From Hippasteria phrygiana (taxonomy: Eukaryota; Echinodermata; Asteroidea; Valvatida; Goniasteridae), in assembly GCA_037893225.1 (NCBI GenBank), contig JAZGUH010000555.1:1-64000 (forward strand): DNA of 64,000 bases, given 5' to 3'. Below are positions 46,439 through 56,503 of this stretch, piece by piece (the first letter of the stretch is position 1; each line of letters opens with the position of its first letter). The notes under the pieces are model-generated. The model searched no databases and had not been told where the DNA came from. It was given only the letters and a program-made list of their open reading frames with translations. Made by a program: the position numbers and the translations under genes.

Positions 46439-47210
46439 TAGTGCATACCCTTATGTCACAATATCTAGTTGAGTGGGTTTTTCGGATAGATTCTTGCCAA
46501 ACAGTTTTTTTGTACTAAGTACATCATAAAATTATCAAAAATTGTTGTTGGCATTTTTTTGGCGGCCATCTTGGTATAATGGCGGCCATCTTGAAATCTG
46601 ATGTCAAAAAGCTTTATTTTGCTCAATAATTTGCTGTTCTTTTCCATATTTCTTTGTGAAAATAATTTTGTGTGTGCTCTGACAACTCTTTAATATATTA
46701 AATCAACAACTCATAACCGAAGAAAGTTTGAAAATATATCACATTGAACAACCAGCCTATATTAAATCAAGATCAAGTGCTGAAAAATATAAAAAAGCAC
46801 GTGGCAGCAATTTTTGAGCTTGGTAGCCATCTTGAAGCATATTTTAATCAATGTAATGTGCATAATATTTGACTGAGATCATTGATCATAACAAAGTAAT
46901 GAGGTAAAGAAATATAAAATATTTAGACAAATCTGATTTTTGGATGTTAAAACTACTAACATTTGCCGCCATTTTGAATTTGGCAGCCATCTTGGTAATG
47001 ATATAGCAGCCATTTTGAATTCAGGAACCATCTTGGGTTATGAGTTGTTGATTTAATATATTAAAGAGTTGTCAGAGCTTTTTGACATCAGATTTCAAGA
47101 TGGCCGCCAAAAAAATGCCAACAACAACTTTTTTGATAATCTAAGTAGAAAAAACTGTTTGGCAAGAATCTATCCGAAAAGCCCACTCAATTACACAAGG
47201 GTATGCACTA
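46439..47210. mobile_element. TIR element with TAGTGCATACCCTT ends, rich in GCCATCTTG
   Basis: The ends TAGTGCATACCCTTATGT and (reverse complement) TAGTGCATACCCTTGTGT are followed by a long inverted match: GGATAGATTCTTGCCAAACA, TTGTTGTTGGCATTTTTTTG and GGCGGCCATCTTG. TTG flanks both sides (46436-46438, 47211-47213). GCCATCTTG or GCCATTTTG occurs about eight times, in both orientations. No gene is encoded. Confidence 0.8.
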
Positions 47211-47214
47211 TTGT

Positions 47215-47335
47215 TTGGGGTTGGGTATTTTATAGGAAATATCGTTCCACTGACCTGTTTCAAGTTTTGCGTTGTTAGATGGCGAAACAAAAAATGAGAG
47301 AAAAACAGCGTTCGTTTTACACCGTCGGCCGGATG
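47215..47335. repeat. Short dispersed repeat, copy 1
   Basis: It shares GGGTATTTTATAGGAAATAT-type sequence, CACTGACCTGTT, AAGTTTTGCGTT and GATGGCGAAA with 58677-58800 in the same orientation. Confidence 0.75.
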
Positions 47336-47676
47336 ATAGCCTTTATTCAAGACGCGCGTGTCTACTTCGACGCGTGACGCGCCCCGGATCATGCCAGCCA
47401 TAGATATATTATAATTATAAAGACTAGCTGGGCAGCACGTACAGACGCGCATTCTGATCTGCCATTTGCAGCGCCATTTTTTAGCGCGTGGGGCGATACG
47501 TTTTTCAACATTAAAAATGGTTTCAAACTGCGTTGCTGCAGTTTGTCACAGCAATAAAAGACGACTGGGAAGCCCCATATCGTGCTGGGTATACTAAATA
47601 AGGCTACATTTGTTACAGAGGGCAATTTTCCCCAACAATAACTTTCCACTTTAGAGAGGTTTAGCAGCACGTATTA

Positions 47677-47808
47677 TAAAGCCCGGTTCATACTTCATGC
47701 GAATACGTATGCGAAGCGAATTCGTTATGGTAACGGTGTGCGTCACAATGATACTTCAATTGTTGACGTCATGAAATTCGCTTCGCATGAAGTATGAACC
47801 GGGCTTTA
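47677..47808. mobile_element. 132-bp MITE with TAAAGCCCGGTTCATACTTC ends
   Basis: Perfect TIRs of about 27 bp (TAAAGCCCGGTTCATACTTC, then ATGCGAA) enclose about 78 bases. A TA or TTA-like duplication is possible, but the ends overlap it. No coding capacity. Confidence 0.85.
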
Positions 47809-48064
47809 CGCGAACGTCAACGCGAGCGCGCCCGACATTTTTTGGAGCAGGCACAGTGGGCACTATAATTTCCAGCGAGGGCACACTGGGGCCACCACTT
47901 TCTACAAGGGAACAAAAATCATTTTGAAGTTATTGGACTTATAGTTACCAAACTAAAGGTATGTCGTAGATATGGCGCAGGGTTTTGAGTTTCTTGTGGG
48001 AAATTTTGGGGTGAAAAAAAGAGAACTCTGAAAAATATATATTTTTATTTAGTTATTTTTTTGT

Positions 48065-48100
48065 GGGGGGGGGGGGGGGGGGGGGGTATCCCCCACTATT

Positions 48101-48171
<71 letters not shown>
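48065..48171. repeat. G22 run followed by C70 run
   Basis: 22 G (48065-48086), then TATCCCCCACTATTA, then 70 consecutive C (48102-48171). Poly-G facing poly-C can pair as a hairpin or form G-quadruplex/i-motif structures. The exact length is likely to be uncertain in assembly. The proline-rich open frame across it is an artefact. Confidence 0.85.
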
Positions 48172-48173
<2 letters not shown>

Positions 48174-48234
48174 CTGGCTACGCCTATGCTTAATGCGATT
48201 CCCAGTTGCGGATAAAATCTCCATCCAAATTTGT

Positions 48235-49717
48235 GCTCGCCGAATACGTCTGTTTGCCAATAGACTTTACATTCAGTCTATAATTTACCACATTTCGTTC
48301 TACATACGTTCTTCAAGCACCAGTCCACACAAAAATTCACTACGGACTATAGAACAGTCTACCATGGAGGAATGAGTCTACGGAACATGCAGTCTACGGA
48401 ACGTAATGAGAATTTAGTTGCGGGGTGGCCCGATTATGTAGACTATACAGGAATTCGCCGACGCCATTTTTACAGTGGTGCCGCGCTCGCGTGCAGGCTG
48501 CCCGCGTTCTTTAATTTGAGTCGCGTGCGCATTTTGGCAAGTTGTAAACACCCTGTTGGTCGAAGCTGCGTCGAGCGCGTGTTTTGGTCGCCGGATTCGT
48601 CTATAGACTAATCCGGCGACCAAAATTAGAAGCATTAACTGCGGTGGCGAGGCGCTCGCGTACGTGTTAGACGCGCGCGCTCGACGCAGCTTCGACCAAC
48701 AGGGTGTTTACAACTTGCCAAAATGCGCACGCGACTCAAATTAAAGAACGCGGGCAGCCTGCACGCGGGCGCGGCACCACCGTAAAAATGGCTTCTCATT
48801 TTGTTCGGCTAATTCCTGTGTAACAAAATCCCCGCGCAATGTGTGAATTAAATCGTTGCACTTCTTGACAAATTCTTTACACGTCATGTGCTGACGAGCC
48901 GCGTTGCCGTCAAACAGTCAAAGGCCTACGAGATCGGCGCGGTAAGTATATCGTGCATCCTCGGGAGTTGGAGTTCAGTTGACTTTTGTTTACTTTTCGC
49001 ATTCATTAACAAAAATCTGAGACGTTTGGTTTTTGCATTCTTTTGCAAAATCAGAAAGATAATCATTATAAATTTATTATACGTTTCATATAAGCCCGAT
49101 TTAGAAAAAAAATGGGTTGTCCGTCGGACAAGAAACGAGCCCGACGCCCGATTTGGTTGTCCCCGGCATCGGGCGATAGTATTTCAAGTTGTCAACCCCC
49201 GTGTTTTACATGCATTTGGCAGTGGGTTAACGAATCTCCGGTATATCGATTTAGGCCTACACCAATTAGCACCCACTTTGTAATTACCCAAACTCAACAT
49301 GTCTTTTTCTAAAAAAAGAAAAGAAAAGAAAATCCCTTGATAAGTTTAAAGCTAAGCCTTTCTAATCTCATTTTAGGTCACACTTACCTCGCGATGGTTC
49401 GGGAAAACGGTCGTTAACCTTCAATGGAAACGTGTGTAGTGCTGTCCTACATACCAGTCGTTGCAGAACAAAAGATTGTTTATAGCACCTCCGCTAATCC
49501 GCCAACAATGGGCACGTGCGCGAGCGAAGTTTTCACGTATTTCAGTACGTGAAAGATATGCCTTAGCAACCGGCCGACCCGAAAAATACGTGATACTTTG
49601 ACGAACGTGAAAAGTGAACTTATCACGTTTTTTATTACGTGAAAAAGGTTGCCCTTTGTTCACTTTTCACGTTTTTCGTTCCAACAAAAGGTTTTCACGT
49701 ATTCGGGCCTCACAGTG
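48235..49717. repeat. Right long inverted arm of the 12.6-kb element
   Basis: The reverse complement of 37143-38260, lengthened by a 371-bp foldback insertion at 48448-48818. The outer 200 bases again carry ACGTGAAA / TTTCACGT words. The phrase encoding IWQWVNESPxYRF is kept in both arms (49205-49250 here, 37570-37620 on the left). Confidence 0.85.
48448..48818. mobile_element. Foldback element in right arm
   Basis: The ends CAGGAATTCGCCGA and (reverse complement) CAGGAATTAGCCGA begin an inverted match that runs almost to the centre: GGCAGCCTGCACGCG, ACAGGGTGTTTACAACTTGC and GCTCGACGCAGCTTCGACC. A second palindrome, GTCGCCGGATT / AATCCGGCGAC, sits at 48587-48621. The left arm has no such insertion at the matching place (GTGGCCTGCGGCA then CGCGCAATGTG), so it arrived after the arms formed. 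Confidence 0.8.
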
Positions 49718-49794
49718 TTAGGTCAAACGTGGACCCCTTTGTCTACGCTCGAATTCTTTTGTCCTAGGTCCACGATTGCCGGCATATACAAACT

Positions 49795-49825
<31 letters not shown>

Positions 49826-49837
49826 CTTTTTTTGCAG

Positions 49838-50000
49838 CCCTGTGGAGACATGGCATTGTTCTCCCCTTTGTCCCTGCAGTTAAGCAAACCCCATAGACTC
49901 AGTACACAAAATTCCTTGTGGAGACATCCTAACCCATACAAATGCCCTGTGGAGACCTATTCAGTCCCTTTGTGCGCATTGTGTTCATGTCTCCACAGGG
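49838..50000. repeat. Scaffold repeat with GTGGAGAC words
   Basis: CCCTGTGGAGACATGG, CTTGTGGAGACATCC, CCCTGTGGAGACC and inverted GTCTCCACAGGG lie in 160 bp. Between them is CAAACCCCATAGACTCAGTAC, cut from the same scaffold as AACCCCCATAGACTAAGCAC in the palindrome at 31337-31882. Confidence 0.7.
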
Positions 50001-50945
50001 TACGGAATATCTGTTCACACACACAGCCTATTAAACTACATGTATATAGCACTAACTACTGGTTTCAGAATAGAAAACGCCTTCGGTTGACAACACAAAA
50101 CATGCTTTTGTGAAGTGCTTTTCTTACCAAGCCAATCTGGGGTTTAGAGGTCTTAACATCCCAAGGCCCAGCAGGGATATAGACAAGAAAGAAAAACTGG
50201 TCAATTTCTTTTTTCTTCTTCTGAGAGTTGTTGAATGGTTGGCAAGGGGAATCTGGGGAGTTAGTGGAAGCATTGTGTCTGAATGGGGGTATTTAGTTAT
50301 GTACATGTACACTAAATGGCAGGGAGTGGTGCAATAATTTGCTTCTATTAGATTGAAGTGCACTTCAGGGAATTCAAGTGAGCAACAAGTATTCTTCAGG
50401 CAACAAGTATTCCTAGACTGCAACTACAATGTGCATTTACATTTTATGATGATACTGAATCCTTTGTTTGGTTTCTATGGTGGCCACATGTACAATGGGA
50501 AAGAGAAAAATGTGTCACGCACACAAATGTGACACTCGCAATAAAAACAATGCTTTTTCTTTCCTGAAATCTATGTGTACATATACGTACATGTAGGTTA
50601 CTCTCCATGTACATGTAGTATGCACAATGTATGATGCCCTGCATGGGGCTCCTGAAAGGTACATTTGTAAAAGGTAAAAGGTACACATGCACATAAACAT
50701 AATGCACGTTCTTGACCAAATGTGTTCAATTGTTTGGGGTTTTATGCCATTTGAAGCAAGATATGGGAGAGGGAACCCTTCCTCTTTTGTGTTGGTCATT
50801 GTGTTCCCGGAATCTCAGGAATTCCTTTCAGATATTGGGGGGGGGGGGGGGGGGACAATAGTCGAGAGTGTGTATAGGGTAATGGTCTCATATCTTGCTG
50901 GGTATATTTTAGGCAACCAAAAACCTTTGCACAAATAGGCCTACA

Positions 50946-51181
50946 TTAACCCCATGAGTACAGTATTTTACAGGAGACGGCCACAATGTGTTTATGCAGT
51001 CAATAATCCAACAATGGATTGAAACTGCACAAACAGCGGCCAATGGCGTCATCCGGCCTGGTGGCACTGTTTAATCCAACAATGGATTGAAACTGCACAA
51101 ACAATGGCCAATGGCATCATCCGGCCTGGTGGCACTGTTTTGTTTGCGCCATATGGCATCATCCGCGTACGCAAGGCGTTA
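50946..51181. repeat. ATAATCCAACAATGGA repeat with internal duplication
   Basis: The ends TTAACCCCATGAGTAC and (reverse complement) TTAACGCCTTGCGTAC are loosely inverted. Inside, the segment AATCCAACAATGGATTGAAA through CGGCCTGGTGGCACTGTTT is present twice in tandem. Confidence 0.7.
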
Positions 51182-51974
51182 ATATGTAGCTTTGGTAATG
51201 ATCAAAAATAAAAATGATTAGTTTCAATTTGAAAGCTTACTGTTTATGAAGATGGTACATCTCTGTAATGTACATGTACATTTGTACATGCAGTACCAAT
51301 CCTCCTGATAAATGCATTATGTCTCAATTGCTATCATCTTCGAGAAAATTGTACATGTATATGAAGACCTCCAAAAACACAGCGGCACACGTACATGTAT
51401 GTATACGCATGAACGTGCATAAAATCACTGTTAAAATGAAATGGTTTTTCACTATTTTATGATGACTTTGGAAGACAGAGCTCAAACTTTGGAAGACTTA
51501 TTTCACATTGAATCATGAAATGAGAAATAAACAAGAAATACATTGTAGGGCTGTTGATCAGTTGTAACTAAAGAATGAGAATGATGTGGACGGACATTGG
51601 CTTTCGATCCATTTGTAGTCTTCCCAATTGCTCACCATGCCAAACCCTTAATACATGTACACACCCACATTCTCATGTACATCAAAGGAGGGAGTGTCCC
51701 CCAAATACATTAATGGATCTGATGTACACTCACTGATATTACTGTCTACATGTACATGTATGTACATCATACTGTACACCCGCCGCTGCAGGGTACAAAA
51801 ACTCGCTGCTACGACATTAACATTTTGTACATGTGCAGTGTATGTGTACATTTTGTAAATTTGTAGTATGTATACACATGTATGTATTTTTATGTTCATA
51901 ATGCAATTTTTGTTCCAAATTACATGTACATTTTACCGTCTGCTAATGCTAGATTCGAATCAGCCAGCCAACCC

Positions 51975-52055
51975 CGGAAAGCTCGGTGGTCGTGCTGTTT
52001 AAAACATTTGCACCAGTAATCAGAAGGTCGTGGGTTCAAGTCCCACCCAAGTAAA
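51975..52055 (+). mobile_element. tRNA-derived SINE head
   Basis: GAAAGCTCGGTGGTCGTGC (A-box-like) and AGGTCGTGGGTTCAAGTCCC (B box) followed by ACCCAAGTAAAAG. The minus-strand translation gives the familiar GWDLNPRPSDY-type artefact. Not a functional tRNA. Confidence 0.6.
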
Positions 52056-52252
52056 AGTCTGTGATGTTTCCCACACAGGTTGCATGAAAGCATGTGAGAA
52101 TAAGTGCTAAAACACCACGTCAAATGTAATTTACATTATCCCCGATGCAAAAAATCCTCTTATGTTAGAACTACGGTATTCTACACAATTTATACCAATA
52201 CATGTATTGTTTGTACCAATTGATGTTTCAGTTTGGCACAAAACCAGACATA

Positions 52253-54756
52253 CCGTAATTTTCGGAATATAGGCCGCGGCTTAAGTTATACGATGATTCT
52301 CACGCTGAAAAATGTCCCTGCAGGCTTATACTCCGGGCGGCCTATACGGCAACATTTGAAGAATAAAATCAGTCACACAGGGTTCGAAATTCACGACGGC
52401 CGCGGCGGCCAGTGCCGTCGATGCCCTTTTAGTTGCCGTGATGCCCCTTGTAAAAATGCACTATTCACGGCCAGTTGTGCTGTGCCGCATTAATACTTTG
52501 GCCGTTGTGCCCTTCTTGCCGAACCAAGCCCTCAATTTTTCAGTACCAAACCGTTGCCGGATCCTACAAAATAGCGCTTTTCGATCGCGCTGGTAATTAT
52601 TGCCGGTGCGCGTGATGAGCGATCGCGCTAGCCCGCGCACGGCCCGTGCGCCCATGTAAAAACCTTCACAAAACCTTGATTCCCCAAGCAGACTGGTTCC
52701 CGTCCGTGCATTATTTTTCTTCTTTCTCACCGGGGCGGGAACCAGTCACAGCTTAAAAACAAGCTCTGAATCCGCGGCCGAATCCGCGGCTAGCTTTAGC
52801 CAGGTAGCTCTTACTACAGTAACCTGAACCCCCAAAGCCGGCTAAGCCATGTGTGCGGTTTAGCGATGGTCCAGAGGGAGTAGCGTTGCCTGTTCAACTT
52901 AACACAACGAACTCCCCTAGTGCAAACGATCGTGCATAGTGCATGTGTGCTGCGTTGTACGTGCATTGATGACTCGGACACGTGGTGGAAACCGAAGCGT
53001 TTTCTGTTTGCGATTTATTCGACAATTATGCCTCGCATCGCTTAATTAATTAAAACGTTCCAGACAAATTGAACTAGACAAGTCGGCTATTAAGTGCAAG
53101 AATGACATGAATCATGATAAAACTAATTTCTGCCCCACGGAACCAAACTCATTTTTACTGTGTGACTTAGAAGAGATCGCTTTTTCCGCCAGCGATATAG
53201 CGCACCGTGATTTCCAGAATGGCCCGTGCGGGGTGTGAACGCAACGTGGCCCGTGAAGATGGCGGCAACGCACGGTGAAACCACTCATGCTGTTGGGCGG
53301 CATGCCCGGCACGGGCCGTGTTTCCTCCATGACTATACAACTTACAAGTTCAGGCACTGATGGAAATAAGAAAAAAAATGATTAGCAAATTATGCTAATC
53401 ATATTGTCATTTGATTAGCAATGTGATAAAATTGACTAGCAAAAGAAAAACCGCGACAAACTCAATATTATTAATATTAATCATTTTTTATTAATATTGA
53501 TCGATGGGTGTGCTGAAGATATTAAAGCAACGTATTGAACAGTGCTACGCATTCCTTACTCTTTAAATTGTAAGTGGTTAAAATAAAAAATATGCAAGCC
53601 GTAAGCTCAGTTTTCATTGTTTCTTGGCACCTTCCGCATGTCTAAAAGTTTCGCTCACTGCCGTGAGAGACTAATTGTACAAATACACCAGTATGCAAGC
53701 AAGATCTTCATCTGGCCTTCGTGCCCTTATCAATTTTTGTCATTGGCCTTGGTGCCTTCATTAGTGGCCTTGGTGCCTTCATTAGTGGCCTTGGTGCCTT
53801 CATTAGTGGCCTTGGTGCCCCAGGAAATTTTGACGTCACTAAGGCCAAAATGGCCTTAGCCCCCAGATTACGAATTTCGAACCCTGGTTGCCGTTTACGT
53901 TTGTTCTACTCACGTGTTGGAAATAAAGGAAACCAGTCTAGAGGGACCGAATAGACTTGCAAATAAAATGTACCGTAAGTACCGTTCACACCTCACAAAT
54001 CGTGTGGTGCGTCTGTTCGTTTTTGTCCATTTTATCGTTGTGTAATCCATGTTTATTATTTCACTGGTCAATTGGTGACTGTTGAGCTCAGATTAGTGGT
54101 TAAAGTTGTCATTTTCTTTTTTATCCCCCCCCCTCCCCCCTCCCATCCAAAAAACAAAAAGAAGAAGAAGAACTGCCGCGCGGCCCACCCAGCCAGGACA
54201 CTCATCCAGCCCGTCAAAATTGGTAATTTTGAGGACTTATGAAAGTTTATTGGGCTCCGTGCGCGTCGAATGAGGGCGCTGTCTACATAGCAACCGCGCT
54301 TCAATGTGCAGTACATCGCTGGTATTACACACCGTGTTCCGCGTTCATTTGATACTCGTATACCAGTGGGATTGCTTTGTCTGTTTGCTGACTCTCGATA
54401 ATTGCGTTTTCAATAAGAATATCATAGCGGGAACCAGACACTTACATGTAAATTGAAGTCAGGTAAGATATTGACCCCCAACCCGCCTCTTCTTTCCGCA
54501 TTTTCTTTGCACGGAGCCCTATCTCATTCGCGCACTGCTTACACTTTAGGATTGCATGTGTAGTGAAACCATTTACATAGGCCCTACTAGCGCTATACAG
54601 CACGATGACTTTTGTGGTTGGTCGTCAGCGCCGCGGTGCGGTTTATACGCTGGTGCGGCTAATACGCCAACTTTAAATCTTAATTTGCAGATTTTTGCGT
54701 GCTGCGGCTTATACTCCGCGCGGCCTACATGTACATGTATATTCCGAAAATTACGG
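52253..54756. mobile_element. TIR element with CCGTAATTTTCGGAATAT ends
   Basis: The left end CCGTAATTTTCGGAATATAG and right end (reverse complement CCGTAATTTTCGGAATATAC) are flanked by TA (52251-52252, 54757-54758). Both ends then carry GGCCGCG(G/C) and CTTATACTCCG(C/G)GCGGCCTA words. The inside is occupied by another TIR element (52378-53886) and unrecognised sequence (53887-54600). Confidence 0.65.
52378..53886. mobile_element. Nested element with CAGGGTTCGAAATTC ends
   Basis: The ends CAGGGTTCGAAATTC and (reverse complement) CAGGGTTCGAAATTC are perfectly inverted. Near the right end, the 20-bp unit GTGCCTTCATTAGTGGCCTT is repeated about three times (53750-53820). GGCCGCGGCGGCC-type words lie near the left end. 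CAGGG-type ends suggest hAT, but no 8-bp duplication is visible. Confidence 0.6.
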
Positions 54757-55421
54757 TACACATCGCTGTATGAGATATACTCACCTAACAAATGGCCTCT
54801 CATCTTAGTCCTGCAGCATTACTTAGTCCCAGTGGTTGAAACAAAACATCCAAAAATAATCCTTAGACCATACTGAAATCAAAACGGGCTAAACCAAACT
54901 AAATACATACTGAAGCCTGTATGGGCCCTGACACCTCACACCAAAGTCCATGCTCCAACTGACTCACACTTGAAACTGATCCCAACAAGTCAGGCACCAC
55001 ACCAACAGCATTTAATTGAGATGCCCAAAACACCTACATGTAACCCTGAAAGCTACCTTCTTTTTCTCAAATACCGCCACCCCAATGCCAAACTAAGGAG
55101 CGGTTGATTCCCCCCCCCCCCCCCCCCCCAAGCCAGACAATAACATACATTGTTCATTGTACCTTTTGCAAGTCACACAACCACAAAATCTGTATACTCA
55201 AGGATCCGCTTCAGTGGGCCCTAAAATTGGTGGCAGGTTTCATTTTTCTCTGGGCTCCTGAAATTAAGTGTGCCGCAACAAACTTCATCCCGTAGCACAA
55301 ACAAGTTTCAACACATATACACATTTTGTGGTAGATGATCTGACCAGCAATACATAGTTTGGAATACATTTGTACATGTGTATGTACATTTGCGTACGTG
55401 TCATGGTATTGCATTACAGGT

Positions 55422-55570
55422 GAGGACAGAAAAGAGGGTACAAAGGGAACAATACTGTCCTCACATTTATTTCTTTGTTCCGGAAAAGGTGAGGACAGGT
55501 AAAAACGTATGCTTAGTTTATGGGGATAGGTTATATATCAAAGGGAACAATGGAAAGTCCTCACGTGTAG
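55422..55570. repeat. Scaffold repeat with GTGAGGAC words
   Basis: GTGAGGACAG occurs at the start and middle; the inverted GTCCTCAC lies in the middle and at the end. It shares CTTAGT(T/C)TATGGGG and GGTTATAT-ATCAA(A)GGGAAC-type sequence with the palindrome at 31337-31882. Confidence 0.75.
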
Positions 55571-56334
55571 GCCTATACATGTAGTGAAAAAAAAATACAT
55601 GAGGAAGAAAAATTTCAATCTTTTTAAAATGTGTGAATATGTGTATAACACCTGAAAACTTGTAAGTGCCACTTCCATGCCACTCAATCATTCACAATTG
55701 GTCCTCCATTCAAACAATTGTCACAATTTATTCTTGAGTATGCCCAATAATAACAAAGCAATTGTACGACAGAGCGTCTGGAGCCATATAAAAGACGGAC
55801 ACATTTCAAAATCATGACCTTTGATTCATTGTGCACTCTTCTGAACTTATGACTCCCGAGGAGAGGACAAAATTGAATAATGAAATTCAGCAGTGGAATG
55901 TTTCCAGGAGACTGACTTACAATTTGATTTAGCAACAGCGAGGGCCACAGCTGTACATGTACAAATGTATGTAATTTGAAGTAGAAGGCATGCATACATC
56001 TGGGAACATTTTCTGAGGGGTGGAGCAGAAGGGAAGGTGGGTGGAAGGGACTCACTGGTATTGCACTCACTGGTACATGTAGCCCCCCCCCCCCCCCCCC
56101 CACCTCCCGCAACTCCCCCCCCCCCCCCCCCCCCCCCCCCCCGAACAAAAATAATATAACATCCACAAGAACTTGCAAGAACAGTCTCTTCACCCTTCAG
56201 TACCATGCACTGACACAAAATTTGACAAAAAATATATTAGAAAGATACTTTTAGTGCTTCTGGTAAAGTACAAGTACAACATGTATGATAATAAAAATAT
56301 TCATGTAGAGTGAATAAAAAAACCTTAACCTATA

Positions 56335-56503
56335 TGGTTTCACACTACTTACCCGGGTAATTTATTACCCGGGTAGAAACTTACCCGGAGAATCAGTTTC
56401 ATACAACAAAATTAACCCCGCAATTCTGCTTCCCTGCTTCAGCACGCACCCGGGTATGTAACTTGTAGCCGCATGTGAATAGTAACCTGGAGAATGTGCA
56501 TTC
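56335..56503. repeat. Truncated left end of the ACCCGGGTAA element
   Basis: It matches 35050-35260: GGTTTCACACTACT, TTACCCGGGTAATTTATTAC, AACCC(T/C)GCAATTCTGCTT and GAGAATGTGCATT. The right part of the element is absent. Confidence 0.8.

Larger units (their letters stand above)
37143..49717. mobile_element. 12.6-kb CACTA/EnSpm-like element with long inverted arms
   Basis: The ends are CACTGTGAGGCCCGAATACG and, reverse-complemented, CACTGAGG-type with the same CACTGTGAGGCCCGAATACG. TTA at 37140-37142 and 49718-49720 is the target duplication. CACTG termini with a 3-bp duplication fit EnSpm/CACTA. Long arms (37143-38260 and 48235-49717) match over most of their length, apart from later insertions. 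Outer arms carry ACGTGAAA words in both orientations, like the subterminal repeats of that superfamily. The target was a short repeat whose uninterrupted paralog is at 4048-4192. The interior holds nested insertions and a tandem duplication but no recognised transposase, so it is non-autonomous or gutted. Confidence 0.72.
49718..52252. other. No gene seen; CA repeat, modular repeat, SINE
   Basis: It holds the right half of the split target repeat (49718-49795), a (CA)n tract at 49795-49820, a scaffold-type repeat (49838-50000), an 18-G run (50837-50854), a repeat at 50946-51181 and a SINE at 51975-52055. No credible exon. Confidence 0.45.

Noticed and set aside
48061..48375. Proline-rich open frame
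   Set aside because: It is the translation of a G22/C70 homopolymer stretch.
37143..49717. Polinton/Maverick identity for the 12.6-kb element
   Set aside because: Long inverted arms fit, but Polintons have 6-bp duplications and AG-starting ends and encode many proteins; none is present here.
51920..52123. Minus-strand frame with GWDLNPRPSDY
   Set aside because: This wording is the usual product of translating a tRNA-derived SINE backwards.
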